Positions 32,608 through 46,044 of a stretch of DNA of 64,000 nucleotides are shown piece by piece. The stretch is from positions 2,232,001 to 2,296,000 of the forward strand of contig JACGCN010000003.1 of NCBI GenBank assembly GCA_014905825.1, given 5' to 3'. How positions within the stretch are numbered: position 1 is the first letter of the stretch; each line of letters begins with the position of its first letter. The notes below the pieces were generated by a model, which was not told where the DNA came from, did not search any database, and worked only from the letters and a program-made list of their open reading frames with translations. The DNA comes from Lyophyllum atratum. Its lineage: Eukaryota; Basidiomycota; Agaricomycetes; Agaricales; Lyophyllaceae. A program made the translations under genes and the position numbers.

Positions 32608-35290
32608 CCTCGGGCCTTGCCTCGCTGGGCCGACGGAAGTACGCATAAACGACGGTGCTACTATCGAGAAAATCAGGACAGACCACTCGGTGTTCTTTCG
32701 AGTTATGTCGACGGAAGTGGATTACATTCAGACCGCTTCTCATATTGAGACGTAGGGCTACCATCTAGCATCTGGGAGGAAAGCAATTGCCGAGAGGTCA
32801 AAAGCCCCCTTCTCAGTTGAATAATATCTGTAGATGTGAGGTATCATCGTTCATAGATTAGAGGCAGCTACACGATCTAGACCCATAGATCATATTTGAA
32901 GATGTGCAAAGAAGTGCGAGAGGACTCATCCGAGGACACAAAGATTCTGCCAAGAGAATATTTCCTGAAGAAAGTCGGCCATGACATCTAGTCTGTTTCC
33001 TACCCCATTTTCTACCAAGAAGTGTCCCGTAAAGAAATAGATCTGAGGGCCTATGCGACCAGAGTGCTCGTCAATTCAAGCCCGTCGCGCAGTGTCAGCG
33101 CCCGATAAAGGAGGCCGTCTATTTATGGCAATGCCGCGTGGCGGGAATTCCCGTTTCCATTTGGGCTGAATCGCAACTTGGACTCGAACTGCTTTGGTGA
33201 CGACCTTTGAAGTTGACCGATCTTATTGGTTTAGGACCACTTATGTCGAGCGCACCGTCGCTGGGAATTACATACACTAGGCAACATCTTCTTAACTCTG
33301 GGCCTGGGCGAACCCTATATTGCGCTCATCGACTTTGGTCCCTTCCGCTTACGCGTCTCTCCCTGCCAAGGTCTGTTAGAGGCGGATGGTCATGCATTGT
33401 GTCTCGGAAACGTTAGACTGGGTCAGCGTAAATAGTCAATGCGGTCACATCACCTCCCGTCTGGATGATCTGCAGTCCCTTGCGTATACGTCATATACTC
33501 GCTGCGCCGTGGCCACCTTCCTTGGCAAAGGTATCACCGCAACATCTCCAGTACTATCTTCGGGAGGCAGAAACAGGTACTCAGGAGAAAAGACAATGGT
33601 TGGGAACTCAATCAGGGCTGGGCTGGGCACACGAATTCCATGGGCTCCTGAACTATGCGTGACGTGATTTCTAGGCTTTGCGGAGACCCTTGGCTGTGAG
33701 GAGCTGCGGAACGGCTTTCAACGATCAGCTGTCAGGCCGATGGATTCGACCTCTGTGAATGCTCTCCATTTGTATCATAAGCCTTCTGCTGACGAAGCTC
33801 ACTAGCTCTGACCAGGTCAAATAATAATATCAATATCAGACAATATGATCATCGCCTTCCATATCCGCCCCTGTTCGACCTAGTGCTCTGGTCTATGTGA
33901 GATGCTATCCTCCGTCTTAGGGTATCCTGACCCCTCTCGTTGGCTAGTTCCATTGCTCTCGACACTCGACAGGGAGGCGAAGCTCCGGCCGGCAGTCGTT
34001 TTGAACGCGCATGAATAGTATAGCCGATCGACTTGGAGGTAGCACTCTTGACCCTCGCGAGGAACTGCAGCAGCCAGCTGACAGGTGCTAGAAAGACTAT
34101 GATGGTCACACCGCAGAGAAGTCAGACTACGATGACCAATCTCCGCGAGAATGGCCTTGGGAGTTGCTTGGGAGGCTACATCGCCTTTCCGTTCCCGTTC
34201 CGATAATGGTGTGGTTCTAGTCCTCTCTCGATCAGGCCAGTGCGCCCTTCGGCCTTGCGTCCCTGCCGGCTCAAGAGTTTACCTACAGTCTGCTATTTTA
34301 TTCAACCAAACACCTTATAGTCGATACCTCCCTCAGGTGGTACTAAAGGCTGCATAAACACGCATCCGTGAGAACGGCAAATCTCGGTCAGAGCTGAGGC
34401 TCCTGGGGCTAAAGAGGTTGAACTCAGCTTATGATGTGAGACCGCGGGATATTTTCTCGGATCTATGTGCAAGAGACGCTGGAGAGTCTAGTTGGCCATT
34501 TGGTGGGCGGGGAATCTCTTTAACTTTAACGCGGGACGACCTCGGGGACGAGTATATAATCGGAAACAAGGTGTATGAGAAACTTGGAAAAATAGAGAAG
34601 AAGATAACTGACCGGCCAGGGAGATGAATCAATATCTTTTACCGCACTTGTTCAAAAATCTCTGTTTGCGCACACAGGGCGTGTAGTCCTCGGCTGTATC
34701 TCCTAGCTTTTCGAACTTCCTTCGACTGTCTGATGGATTGGTGCTATTGGCTCGCGTTACTGCGGCGGGGCCTCATCTGCCACATCCAGGCGCAACATGA
34801 TCCATTTCATGTTTGAGAGGTCGAGACCTTCATCCACGCGCTCTCCAGACCCATTGGCTCTCCGCTCACACCGAGGCACGGATAATCCATGATACAGCCG
34901 CAAAGATCACCCGGTTTCGACGGTGGCGTAGAACCACCCTGCGATTTCTGACAATGCGAATCTGGACTGTGGCCAGGCCTTCATGTCATGTTAGACGCAT
35001 GGCGCTATGGGTAGTGTTGGGAAATGGCCCAGGACTACAACGCCTAGACTGGTCCAAGAACCGGGAATGTTATTGCTAGACGAGTGGAGGACGGGGTGGG
35101 AGGCAAAAATGTACAATGGTATACACCGTTTAATAAGTTAGATGTGCGGAATAATTACAATGCGTGCGGAATGATGGATATCCATGAATGCGATGACTTG
35201 AATCCCAAGATGCGAGAGAAAGAAAAGAAAGAGGAATCAAGAAGGGCTGTGTCTAAAATTGTCCAGTCCGGGGTCCGCAGGCGACCAGCA
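32608..35290. other. Gene-poor stretch of about 2.7 kb
   Basis: Several short frames but none with a conserved motif, leader, or splice partners. No terminal repeats or transposase motif were seen. Possibly old, decayed sequence. Confidence 0.5.
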
Positions 35291-37195
35291 TCAAGCGTCA
35301 TTCATCATCTCATCCCCATCATCGTCCTCCTGACTCTCCATGAGGTAATCCTCCCCACCCTCCAGCTGCGCTCTCGCATACAGCTCCTCCTGCATCGCCT
35401 CATCCGGCGTCAAGTTCCCCAGCGTCAACAGCGCCTCCGCCAGCAGCGCCTGCAGCTCCCTCACCTCCGGATCGCTCAGCGCACCCATCGACGCCGACCC
35501 CTTCGCGCGCTCAAAAAACTCCACAGCCTTCCCCAACCCCTCCCTCGCCTCCTCCGCCTCCTCCGACTTCGTCAAATCCATATCCCCACTTTCCATCGCA
35601 GCCTCGATCTCATCGATGCACGCCGAGCCCACAATCAACCAGCAGCGCCCGCGCGCACGGTTGATCGGCCCGCGCCAGGCGTCCATGTCCGCCTCCATCT
35701 TCATCTGGTTGAACACCGAGTCCGCCCAGGACGCCCACTGCTGGCGCTGCGCCGGCGTGGGGAGCTTCTCAGCGAGGAGCAGCACCTCCGACGCGATGGT
35801 GAACAGCTCCTTGGCGCGCGAGAACGCCTGCTCCTGCATCGTCGGCGCCCCTGCGATGGCACCCGGCCCCACCGTGGGCGGGCGGGAGTTCTGCGCGTGC
35901 CCATTGTGTCGCGGGTGCGGCATATGGAAGATACCGCGGGAGAACTGGTCCATTGCGAGGTCGAGGAGTTCGCTGGGAGAGGACGAGTTGAGGGTCATGC
36001 GGCGCGTGATGGGCGGGCGGCGCTCTGCGATGGCGGCGAATGGGGACTCGGGTGGCCAGTCGGGGTCGTCGGCGGAGAAGAGGTTGAGACTGGAGAGCGA
36101 GGGCGGCTGGGTGTCTGCGGAGTCTGGGTGGCCTCCAGCGTCTTTGGATTTGCGTGCAGCCCGGGTTATGGATTCGTCCGCGATGCACACGAGGGTGCGG
36201 CCCCAGACGATCGCCATGCGCCAGTCTTCTGGCGTTTCGCCGCCTCGACCGTCCGTTCGACTAGGGAGGTTCTCCCCTGTTTCGAAGACGTCGAGTGCCG
36301 CGAACCAATAGGGGAGGGGGACGTCGGGTTCGCCTTCCAGTGCAAGGGATGGCCATTGGGCGATTAGATTGCCGAACAGGAAGAGAGTTGTCCCCAGGAT
36401 AACGTGGAACGTGGTCGGCAGTTCGACACATTTGCTGCGGCAGGGTTTAAGTTGACAGGATTTCAGTCCGAGAAATTTAGCTCACCATTTCCGCTCCTTT
36501 GATATTGTAGAGTTGAGAAGCAAGCTGGACGTTGGCTCATCCGCTGGACGCGTGGTCGTTGGGGGAGGTTGTGGTGAACTGAGAAACAACTCCGAAGGGT
36601 CTGGGTAGCATAGCAGAAAACGATGGCATTCATGGATGACTCCACGAAGGATTGGCAGGGCTTCAGACGCGTCGGCATCTGTCCGCCAAAAATACAATTC
36701 AGTTCACGAAAACCCTGAATCGATCACTGTCATCAACGCACTCTCATACTGATCTGTCGCCTTTGCAAACAGTTCTTTTAGATCCTCCCAATCCTCATAG
36801 TCGCATGAATCCTTGTTTTCAGACGAAACGCCAGGCCCAGCAGTCGATGAGGTGTCCATTATTTTTCTCGCCGTTGCCCAATTGCTGACACGATCGGGAT
36901 AGGGACTGCACTTGGGCGAATAGCCCCAATAGTACACTTGGTCGTCGTCGCTGAGGGAATCGATGGACGATGCGCGGCGCTGTGTGTCCGAAAGACTGGA
37001 TGAGGTTGAGGAGGCGTCGTCGTCGTCGGTGTCGGACTCAACTGGTGAGCCGGGGGGTTGCCTTCCGCGGGGATTTCTTGCCGAGAATGCCATCACGCGG
37101 GCTTTCCACAGACCCTTTGGCCGATCCCGCCTGTTGGGACTCGACGCTGGCAACATCCTTGGGTTCTGATGGGTAAAAGAGACAGGGAAGGGCAT
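35291..37195 (-). CDS. ETT1: ETT1-like protein (enhancer of translation termination 1)
   Basis: A long last exon contains CVELPTTFHVILGTTLFLFG and NLIAQWPSLALEGEPDVPLP, then YWFAALDVFETGENLP and MAIVWGRTLVCIADESITRA, continuing to a C-terminal helical region and an acidic end (EDDDGDEMMNDA) with TGA at 35291-35293. It joins across an intron (acceptor near 36436) to KERKCK and an upstream exon with LPILRGVIHECHRFL, and before that LKELFAKATDQYES. This order (a TPR-like helical repeat protein, then ALEGEPD and GRTL) is that of fungal Ett1, a nuclear factor that affects stop-codon readthrough in budding yeast. The Ser/Asp-rich N-terminus and true start are not resolved; 37195 is the furthest open position. 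A 427-codon frame on the opposite strand is a shadow of this gene. Confidence 0.8.
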
Positions 37196-37422
37196 CGAAA
37201 CACGTACCGTAGGAGGTCAGGTCGTCCAGCATATTTATCGACCCGGCATTCCTCCACCGAGGGATGTGATCTGTGTCTGGACCCTGGGTGTGTCTAGCTC
37301 GGAGTTCTAAATCACTCGCATCAGAGTCCAGACCACTCCAGAGTTATATACACATTCCAATTACACAAGTGTAGATTGACCAATAGGAATCCTTCTATCC
37401 ACTGCCTCTACCAGCGCTGTCT

Positions 37423-40400
37423 CTACCAGCCCCGTCGTCGCCCTCCCTTGCCCCACTTCTCGATTAAAAAGTCCGTCAGGAACTGATACACCTCCCGGTT
37501 TGCGCCCCGTCGGCTTATCGAGTGGTCGCTGTAACCGAACAGTGGCGGACAGCCCAACAGCCAATCAGCGCTGGCTCGGCAATTCCGGATAGCAACCAGC
37601 CAACCCACCTATCAGTGAACATCCTGAACCTAAAATTCCGGACCTGGGCCTTGGTGAACATATCAAGCAGATGTGCCGAGTTCGCGTAGTGCACGTTGTC
37701 ATCGCCGCTCCCATGAGCCAATAGATAGTCCACATTGTGGAAGCCTGTCACGTTCGAGATGGACGCGTTCACGTACCCTCCTGGATTGAGCTGTGGCAGG
37801 TTCATGTACCGTTCGGTGTAAATTGAGTCTAGACCACGGAAATGCCTCAACACTGATGGATCGTGTGGAAAAGATTACCATGTGCTCACCGTACAGACGC
37901 CAACTGGTCACAGGCTGTGAGAAACGGACCGGAGGAATCGTTCAGTCCGACAGAGAAGGAAACGGTAATGAAACCACATGCCACTTACTGCGACTGCCAT
38001 GGATAATGAATGCACGCCAGCATTGGCTTCGACGACCTTGGACGCCATAAACCCACCATACGACTACGAAAAGATTAATCGTCAGCTATGGAGGCCTAGA
38101 ACCAAAGCAAGCACTTACCCATCCCCAAATGCCGATTCGTTTACGATCCACGTACTCCTTGGCTGCCCAGATCCTAGCCACAGGGCCGTTCAGTATTGGG
38201 CCCACAGCCACAGCCAATCACAACGCGAGATGACCCCTCACTTTGCGGCATTAATCTGGTCAATCGTCTCGTAGAATCCGAGATTGTCTTTCACGGGGTT
38301 CCTGAGATGGCGGCCCTTGAATCCCGTTCCTCGCCCATCAACAGTTACGACGATATACGACAGCCCACACGCTAGATAGTCGTGCCAATTTCGGGTGAAT
38401 TTGAGGTCGACCAATTGGCTCTGGGGGCCGCCGTAGCTAATGCGGTGATAAAAAGAGATGCGATATCAGCATAGGCAGACACACAATTAGAACCCGCCGC
38501 TGCTGGTCCGAGGAGGAAGAGAGTTACGCACACGCGAAAGAGGACAGGGTACTTCACGCGCCCAGAATCGTCCATGCGCGGCGGGCGGATCTCTTGCACG
38601 TTCAGCTCTGGATCACAGTCACTTGTTTCAGCTACTGGGGTGATAATCATCGGAACGGATGATAAACAGACCGTAACCATCGCTCATGATCTTGGAATGC
38701 GAGATGGTGGGGGCTTCGTATTCCATGGTGACGTTGGTCAGGTATTCGTTATTGGTCAGACTGTGTTCGAACGCTACGGGATGGTAGGGTAAGTGGGGAG
38801 CGCTATTCTCGTGAACAGGCTCTTACTCGAGTTGCCTACAGCTATGATCTTCTGCCAGGGAATGGTAGGGCCTTGATAGTCTAATACATAGAATCCAGCG
38901 CCTGGTGAAAAGTTCGTCGAGTAGTACGCCTGCTTCGTCACATCCGTAAGCGCAGTCGCCTCAACGGCTTTGAAAGGGACGTCCTTTGGCAGAGGTGTCG
39001 AGTAGACGTGACGTTCAATTGAAGAAGGGTTCGCAGCCTCGAAATACCTGCAATGCTCTGTCAAACCTTGCTACAAAAGAAAAACAAAAGTAGACTCACA
39101 CCACGCCTTTTTTCACGTCGATGCCCTTGATACCATTTGTGACCTCCCACTTCCCACTGGTAAGGAAATGCGGGGTCCCAGAGCTGGCGGGACTGAACAG
39201 TGCAATGTGGTTGTAGCCCTCCGGGGTGGGTACGATGTCAAGGTACGCCTCAGTTTCGCCGGGAGTAAGGCTTGCAGGAAGTCGGTGGATGCTTTGATCC
39301 TAACAACGAGTCAGCACCCCCGGTCATCATAGGCCTACGAACCATGGAAATCCGACATACATGATCAATCCACCCATTATCTCCTTGCTCGCCCTTCTTC
39401 CCAAGCTTTCGAACGACCTTTCCACGCGATCGCGCACGCTCCTCCGCATCGTCCAAATTGAACAGCACCACATTCCCATCATCCGCATTACGGTTGACCT
39501 CCTTCAAGATAAGCGCCGCATCGCCCACCCACTTGACCTGCGAAATGATACTATCATTCGCAGCGTGGCGGTGCGGCCACTCCAACTCATACGTATGTTC
39601 CTCAGCAGCGAAGTCTGTCTCAGCCCCCGCGTCCTCAGCATGCCGGGCTACATCGAATACGTGCACTGAGACGAGAGGGTTGTTGTAGCCGGGCTTGGGG
39701 TATTTCATGACGATGTCCGAGGTATAGGGGATGACGGCGTTGTTGTCTCCGGTGGGGTTGTAGATGGGGAAGTTGTATTCTTCGACGGCGGTTTCGTCGA
39801 ATACGAGGAATGCGACTTTTTTGGCGTCGGGGGACCACCAGAGGGCGAAGTCGGCGGAGAAGATTTCTTCTTCGTAGACCCAGTCGGGGACACCGTGGAA
39901 GAGGGAAGCGTTTCCGGAGGCGGTGACTCGAATTGGAGTGGCTCTGTGGTATGGAGGTCGTTGGGCGGGCAGTATGCGAGGGGAGACAAACACTTACGAA
40001 GGGTTGGTGAGCACGTAAAGATCGTTGTCTGTGACATATGCTATAGATTGCCCTGTTGGCGCCCAAGTAGCATAAGCGGTAGCAGATGGATGAGTCGGGG
40101 GTATAAGGGGATGGGTCGTCTTTGCCTCTATATTGTGGACGTAGTAGTTCCCGAAACTTGACCAGCGCCATTGCTTTGACAGAATGTAAGAAATCAGATG
40201 CTTGATGCTTCCTATATACGTGCACGTACCTTGCGATAGTCAGCTTTTAAAAGAATGTATTTCATATCTGGTGACAGATCCCAAGCGTACCACATGAGAA
40301 GGTTTCCTTTTTGCTATGGGGCGCTGTTAAGCTTGGTTGTATTCGGTTCACTGGAGATGTGCTTACATCCTTGATATCCTTCGAAGAAACGAGTACTTTC

Positions 40401-41137
40401 GTAGTGTTAGTCTTCAGATCCACCAGCTTGAGGTCGCCTGCCTCGAAAACGGAGTATACACCATCACCAGCTATAGTGGAGTCTTATTAATCAAGTTGGG
40501 GGAATGAAGGTCCGAAATTACCCTCTTGCACCCAGTTGATAGTTTTCCGCTGCGCGTTGAAAGTTCCATTGAAGACATGATCTATGGTGAACTTCCTGGT
40601 GCCTGGCCGATGCTGTGGAGTTCCTTTGTATGTCTGTGCAGCGATGATTCCGACGACCGCAGATAGAAGTAGGACTGCTGCAAGCAGGATGGCGAAAAAG
40701 CGGAGCGATGAACGTTTCTAGAAATGGAGGTACAAGTTAGAACTTCCGTAACTGCACAAGCAATATCTTATAGGCCATAGATAATATTACTCCTCGTAGG
40801 ACGAGATGCGTGAAGCCGGGATCCCATTGTGGCTGGTACAACTAACCTTCAAGTCAGAATCATCGGTCTCGTGCGCTTGGCCCGAGCCTGAAGGAAACCT
40901 GTCTCCAAGCTCTGCCAGTCCTGGACTCGACGGCGCAACATGCTTTTCCAAGAGCGACTCCGTCTCATTGTCGTCTTCATCGTCAGAACTTGGTGGATCG
41001 AATGGGCCTTCCCCGTAGTACGTAGCCGGTTTCGCGAAGGCTGGTTCAAGAGCGCCGTCCGAAGTGTGAATCGAGCTTGCAGGCGACGAGCTCTGGCCTA
41101 CGCCCTCCGGCAGCCTCTGGTACGGTGAGCTGGGCAT
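37423..41137 (-). CDS. Membrane-bound dipeptidyl aminopeptidase (DPP4 / S9B family, DAP2/STE13-like)
   Basis: The ATG at 41137 opens a cytosolic, acidic Ser-rich tail ([22 protein letters not shown]). A membrane anchor follows ([20 protein letters not shown]), making a type II protein. The propeller includes [59 protein letters not shown] and [13 protein letters not shown]. The hydrolase domain carries the catalytic triad: Ser in [12 protein letters not shown] (two exons, about 38140-38030), Asp in [12 protein letters not shown] (about 37700) and His in DHSISRRG (about 37520). The WVYEEE motif supplies the Glu residues that hold the substrate amino terminus, so removal of X-Pro or X-Ala dipeptides is expected in the vacuole or late Golgi. 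The stop is the TAG at 37423-37425. Start codons of this gene and SYS1 are 217 bp apart. Confidence 0.92.
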
Positions 41138-41354
41138 CGTCGTAGTTGGGATCAACCTAGCACGGGTTTAGGGGGGTCCCGTTGACACGAACGCAATGGC
41201 ATCTGTTCCGAAGAAGGGCTGTATTCAATTGGTAACTGTCATGAAAACCCTAACCCTAGAATGGTTGTTCTCCTTGAACACCACCACTGCCACTTGCATG
41301 GCAGCTGCCAGTGATTTGGCTGTTTGACCCTCCTCACACGACCTAGCCCACGCC
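41138..41354. promoter_or_regulatory. Shared divergent promoter, DPP4-like / SYS1
   Basis: 217 bp between divergent start codons. It contains a short telomere-like AACCCTAACCCTAGA near 41247-41261, the binding type of general fungal regulators; whether it is functional is unknown. Confidence 0.45.
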
Positions 41355-42176
41355 ATGGCGCCGAAAGCGAATACCAATTGGGATCCTGTCCTCCTCATTT
41401 CTCAGGTATCAATTCCTTTCATTGGCAGGGACAGAACGGTTGAGGTTGACGGCCGACGTGCAGATTGTATCAATACAGACACTCCACTACCTAACGTTAT
41501 CGATATTAATTCCGCCGCTGCTTGGTCTTTTCGCAGAGGCAACGTCACTCAACTATGAAGGAGGTGCGGCCAACATTGGTGGGTTAATGTGACAAACATG
41601 CCCTGCCCAAAGCTGACGTTTTCATAGGCATGATTATGGACTGGCGCGAGATGGCAGGTCGCCCGACAGTACGGGGGATACATGGAGAAGGCAAGTGGGG
41701 TGCATATTCTTGGGCTTGGAGTGGAGGGAAGAAAGTCGGGTATGGCTGGCAGAAGGACCGATGGGATGGGCAGGCAGATCCGATGCGCGGTTGGATTATT
41801 GCGCTATGTTGGCTCATTGCGTGCTCTGCAGAGTAAGCACCAGCCCATCTATCATGGGTATGACCATTAAACCAGAATTCAAATTTATAGCATTTATTAT
41901 CTTTATGCTCTCGTCCGTCGGCCACGACTCATCCTCGACTTTGCATTGACCCTGGTCTTCAACCACCTTGTTCTGTCAAGCTATTACTCCGCGTCGATTC
42001 CGACTTCAGGATTCTTCTGGCTTGTCATGATCGCAGGGTCTATCCTTACCGTCATCGTGGCTGAGCAACTTTGCGTGAAGAGAGAGATGTCGGAAGGGTT
42101 GAATGTTGTCCCGATACACCAAGACGACGAGGTGGTGGAAGAGATGGAGTTGGGGTCGCTGTTGCGGAGAGATTAG
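41355..42176 (+). CDS. SYS1: SYS1-family integral Golgi membrane protein
   Basis: Exons 41355-41405, 41464-41578, 41628-41832 and 41891-42176 join in frame to 218 residues. The N-terminus NTNWDPVLLISQIVSIQTLH and helix YLTLSILIPPLLGLFAEATS match the family opening (WDP-x-LI-x-Q). Helices RGWIIALCWLIACSADIYY and LILDFALTLVFNHLVLSSYY follow, then SIPTSGFFWLVMIAGSILTV and AEQLCVKREMSEGL (family: EQLCMRRE). The C-terminal tail is acidic with EMELGSLLRRD. SYS1 sits in the trans-Golgi and recruits the small GTPase ARL3/ARFRP1 for vesicle tethering. A Gly/Trp-rich insert of about 55 residues (MDWREMAGRPTVRGIHGEGK onward) sits between the first and second helices and is not found in the yeast or human proteins as I remember them. 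Confidence 0.87.
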
Positions 42177-45100
42177 CAGCTCTCCGCCCTCGAGATTCTT
42201 AGGCATGACAAATGACCCTCTTTGTTTGAAACGAATTCGCTAACTTGGGTTATAGATGACTTTACGACTTGATGTACCTGTACAACCGTTTTAATCCAGC
42301 CAGCCCAACATGACTCATCTCGATGGACGTGGATGTCGTGGCCGAATGAATTTATCATTGGATGGATCCGCACCGTCGAGGAAGGATAGAACGACATTCT
42401 TCCTATGTGATATGAGGCTGGACCCTCTAGTGCTTGTGTGGTCACTTATAGTCGCGTGGTCAACAAGTGCGTCCACAGATACTGACCGTTCCTAAGAAGA
42501 CATTCCGCGCTACGACATATACGGACGCTCGCTCCACAAGTACCCAGTAACCTGGATGCTCGCATTTAACTCCCTACGCGCCTCGCGTTACTGTCTTTAC
42601 CGCCGGAATCGACAGAGCGTCTATAAATGGGCTGTGCTAAATCCAATCAACGCCGGGCCCATAGTCAGCTCCCACCGCTTTCCTAATTCCTCCGCCTTTC
42701 TGTCAAATCTCTCATACTCTAGGATCCTCCCAATGCTCCAGCATTGCGTTGTAAATCCTCCGAAGCTTAAATGGGACAAATTCCGAGTTATTCCGGCAAA
42801 TGAAGCGTTTTCTCACACGATGTACATCTTATGTGGGACCACGCTGACCCGAGTGATCTACAATCGCCTTGGGCCTCGCGAACGAATTGTCGAAAGGAGC
42901 GCGACGGCTGGCCCCAGATTATATCAGCCGCTTTATCCGAACTTAACATTTGTCGAGCTGGTCATAGGACACGAAAATCATTCGCAGGTTACCTTTCCTT
43001 TCCATGATCCGGGACGTTGCTTGGGAAGACCAACTGTTCACGAATGCCAACTCTGATCAAGTCCGACTTGAGACGAACTCAAGATTCAACTGATCTCGTG
43101 AGATTTCCGGTCGGACATGGGTCGGGGATCGGGCTCGGGCGAACGCTACTCTTGTTACCTGGAGGTCCCTACTTTAGTTAAAAGCCATGGATCTGCAAAA
43201 CTCGCCATGCGCTTCAATTTTCTGGAGTACGTGACCTGCTGTCCTTGAGAGGCCTCGTACCTAGCCCGTTGTATCGAATCGTCCGCCGCGTCACTTGATT
43301 TCATGTATACCCGCTCTGTCCTAGACCGTGAGGGCTCTGGATACCCTTTCCGCTTCGCAACGTCCAACGCCGTCGAACCTGCCGCTTAACTCGGTGGCAA
43401 ACTCTTTCGTAGGAGTGCTTTATGCTTTTAGGGAACGGTCCGGTCCGATATTCGTGTTTCACTACCACACGAGGTACGCCACCCGTCCTCGTATTACATT
43501 CGTTTTCCTTCTTATTGACATCGTTTACACCTTGCGGCCTGGATTACCCTTTGTGCGCCTCCCAAGGCTGCTTCGCGTTGTCTGCGAAGGCGGTTATCTT
43601 TCTCCACAGAGCGACAGAGCACGGCAACTCACGAGGCTAACTCATAGATCCGCGTTACTGCAGACGCTCTGGTATTATTGGATTATCATTGGCTCAAGTG
43701 TAACGTTACAACAATAACCCAACTAGACACGCGGTCGGATTGCAGCTTCTTTCAGGATCAGACCCAACAGAAGGATGTCAAGGACGGAGATGCTCGGTCC
43801 CTGTGATGTATTGAAAGACACGCGAGAAGTAAGGCACTAGTATTCGTACCGCATGTCTGCTAATACTTTTCACTAGGTTGCTCATACCGCCTAACTACTG
43901 AATTGACTTATATTCCCAACTCGCTGTTCATCTAAGACGAAATCCAACCCCTCATGAATTAACCCGCTCATGCCCTATAATTCCGCGTTACATCCGTACC
44001 TGCAAGCAGCGGATGCGTCCTGGAACCGCATTCGTCTTCTGCTTTTGGTGTAAAGCTGGAAGTGTCTTCGAAGTTGCTTCGAAAACATAAATATCGCCGG
44101 AGCACGAATTAGAGTGTGGTGGTGTATTCGGACCCCTGATTGGCCCCTGAGGATGACTCGACAAGCGCCTAAGATTCCGCAATCTTGTCACCAGAAATCC
44201 AAGGTCCTCCTGCTTGTTCGGGAATGTCATCGCAGATCCAGTCGGTCCCGGAGTCACTTGTGAGATTGGGGGCTAATCCGCAGCGATGTCGTCGAGTCAA
44301 GGTACCCTCTTCGAACGATGGACGTGGCCACGAGTCCTTGCACATCGCGGAACATTCGGTGTCATGGGAAGGTCATCCAGAGCGCCGGTGAGGTTTTAAA
44401 CGTCCGATTTCCTTCAAGCTTCTGTTCTGGGTCGTACCACGCGCTTAGATTGCCTTCGAAGGCCGCGCATGGCTGTGTATTGTGACAGTGATGATTCCTC
44501 ATGGGGTGGGTGCGCCACAGTTTGGCTTGTAATCTCTTCGGGTGTTCCTTCGAAACCCAGATATCACGCTCTGTAATCAGCAAAGATAGACGCTTAGGTG
44601 ATCCGTAAGGACCAAGATCAACCCTGCGTACACAGTAGGTACACTGTACACAGCCTGCCACCTGGGCACCATCACATCACGATTTTTGGTAAGCTCAATT
44701 GTCCGTCATGAAGAACTCAGCTGCAACAATCAATCTACCGTTGGCATAGCCCCATGGTAATACCGACTCGTGGTCCAATGAGTTGGTTGATCTGAAGGGC
44801 AATAAATCCAGGCGGAATATATATGCCTCGGTTGAGGTCTGCAGGCCTCAATACTGGACACGCCTGAAGTTCATTAGCAACACGCGGATCGGAATGCGGA
44901 TTGAACAGGTGCTAAAAACCCTGTACACTCCTGTAGAGGCAGAGCGTTGACCAAAAATACGTGTGTGAAGTTCGGCCGAGCGTGGTGTTCTACGAGTCGG
45001 TGATGAGTTCCATGCTGGAAGTTGTACACGTTGTTGTCAATGATTCATGATACGTCAATAGAAATGCTCTTCACTGTCAGTAGACTCCTGAGCAAGTGAT

Positions 45101-46044
45101 GAAATTGGGGCCGCCTGCGGCCGAACCAAGCTCGCGTCTTCATCGGCATTATGCATACTCATAATTGTTCCCAATTGATCCAAGATTCAATCTCGCCTTG
45201 TCTTCCCCACATATCTGTATTGCCGATTCCCAGGGGGATGGCTACGTTTGGCGGACCGGTTGAGCGCCTAGTCATGACTGTCAAGAGGATGAAGAGGTCG
45301 CCATTTGCTCACTAGAGAGAAGGGTGTGTAGGCGTGGAACATAAGGCGTGTTAGGCTTTGAACACAAGGCGTAAGGGTCAAGTCGCCATCGGAGTTAGGG
45401 AAAGACAAATAATAGCCGTAATTGATTGGAACTTATTTCAAAGAATTTTAGTCGAAGTATCGGCCGCGGACTAGCCTTCTTCATGCTCGTCTTCGTTATG
45501 TTTTGGTACGAAGCATTTTGACGCTTTCCGTTTGAGATAACGCTCTCGCTTACTAGCGGACTCTTGCAGTTTTAATTCCACATTTGCCGCAACCACAGTC
45601 AGGGGATCAGCGGTATCAGGGTCCAATCTTATAGCTTTCCGACGCCACTTCAGGTTCGACAGATGAATGCTTGGGGGACGCACGAAACGTAAACCTGACG
45701 GCGACGTGCAGGACTGCGCAGACAGTGCGCAACCATCTTAAACAGTCGTGCAGACCAATACACCCGTTGGTTGACTCAGACGATGTTCAGCGCAACCGAA
45801 TCCTTGGGCGCTTGACAGGCTTGACTGATATTGACCAGTGAGTGGTCATGATCGCACGAGTAGATTGATTTCGGATTTATAGTGATCGAAGTGGGAAAGA
45901 TGCCGCGGAATCGGTCCACCTCATAGACGCTACCCTGCCTTCTTTACACGAGGCAATATCAAATCCATATAAGGGCAACGCGTAGGTTACCACTGCCTGC
46001 CTTTCTTTTCGTTCCCTTGTCATCTTCCCCGACGTCTTCTCACC
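42177..46044. other. Gene desert of about 3.9 kb
   Basis: No complete gene recognised. Several short unspliced frames exist (e.g. 42556-43056 +, 43155-43367 -, 44362-44661 -, 45471-45683 -) without leader, motif or plausible exon partners. Those at 44.0-44.7 kb on the minus strand hold Cys/His pairs but no complete zinc-finger pattern. Could be decayed mobile or gene sequence. Confidence 0.5.

Noticed and set aside
35084..36367. Plus-strand open frame of 427 codons
   Set aside because: It lies antisense over the ETT1-like exon, is extremely Arg/Leu-rich, and shows no domain; a shadow of the high-GC coding strand.
41247..41261. Telomere-like AACCCTAACCCTA repeat
   Set aside because: Only two units, inside a promoter; too short to be an interstitial telomere.
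42556..43056. 166-codon plus-strand frame
   Set aside because: No motif, leader, splice partner or family resemblance; composition is not clearly coding.
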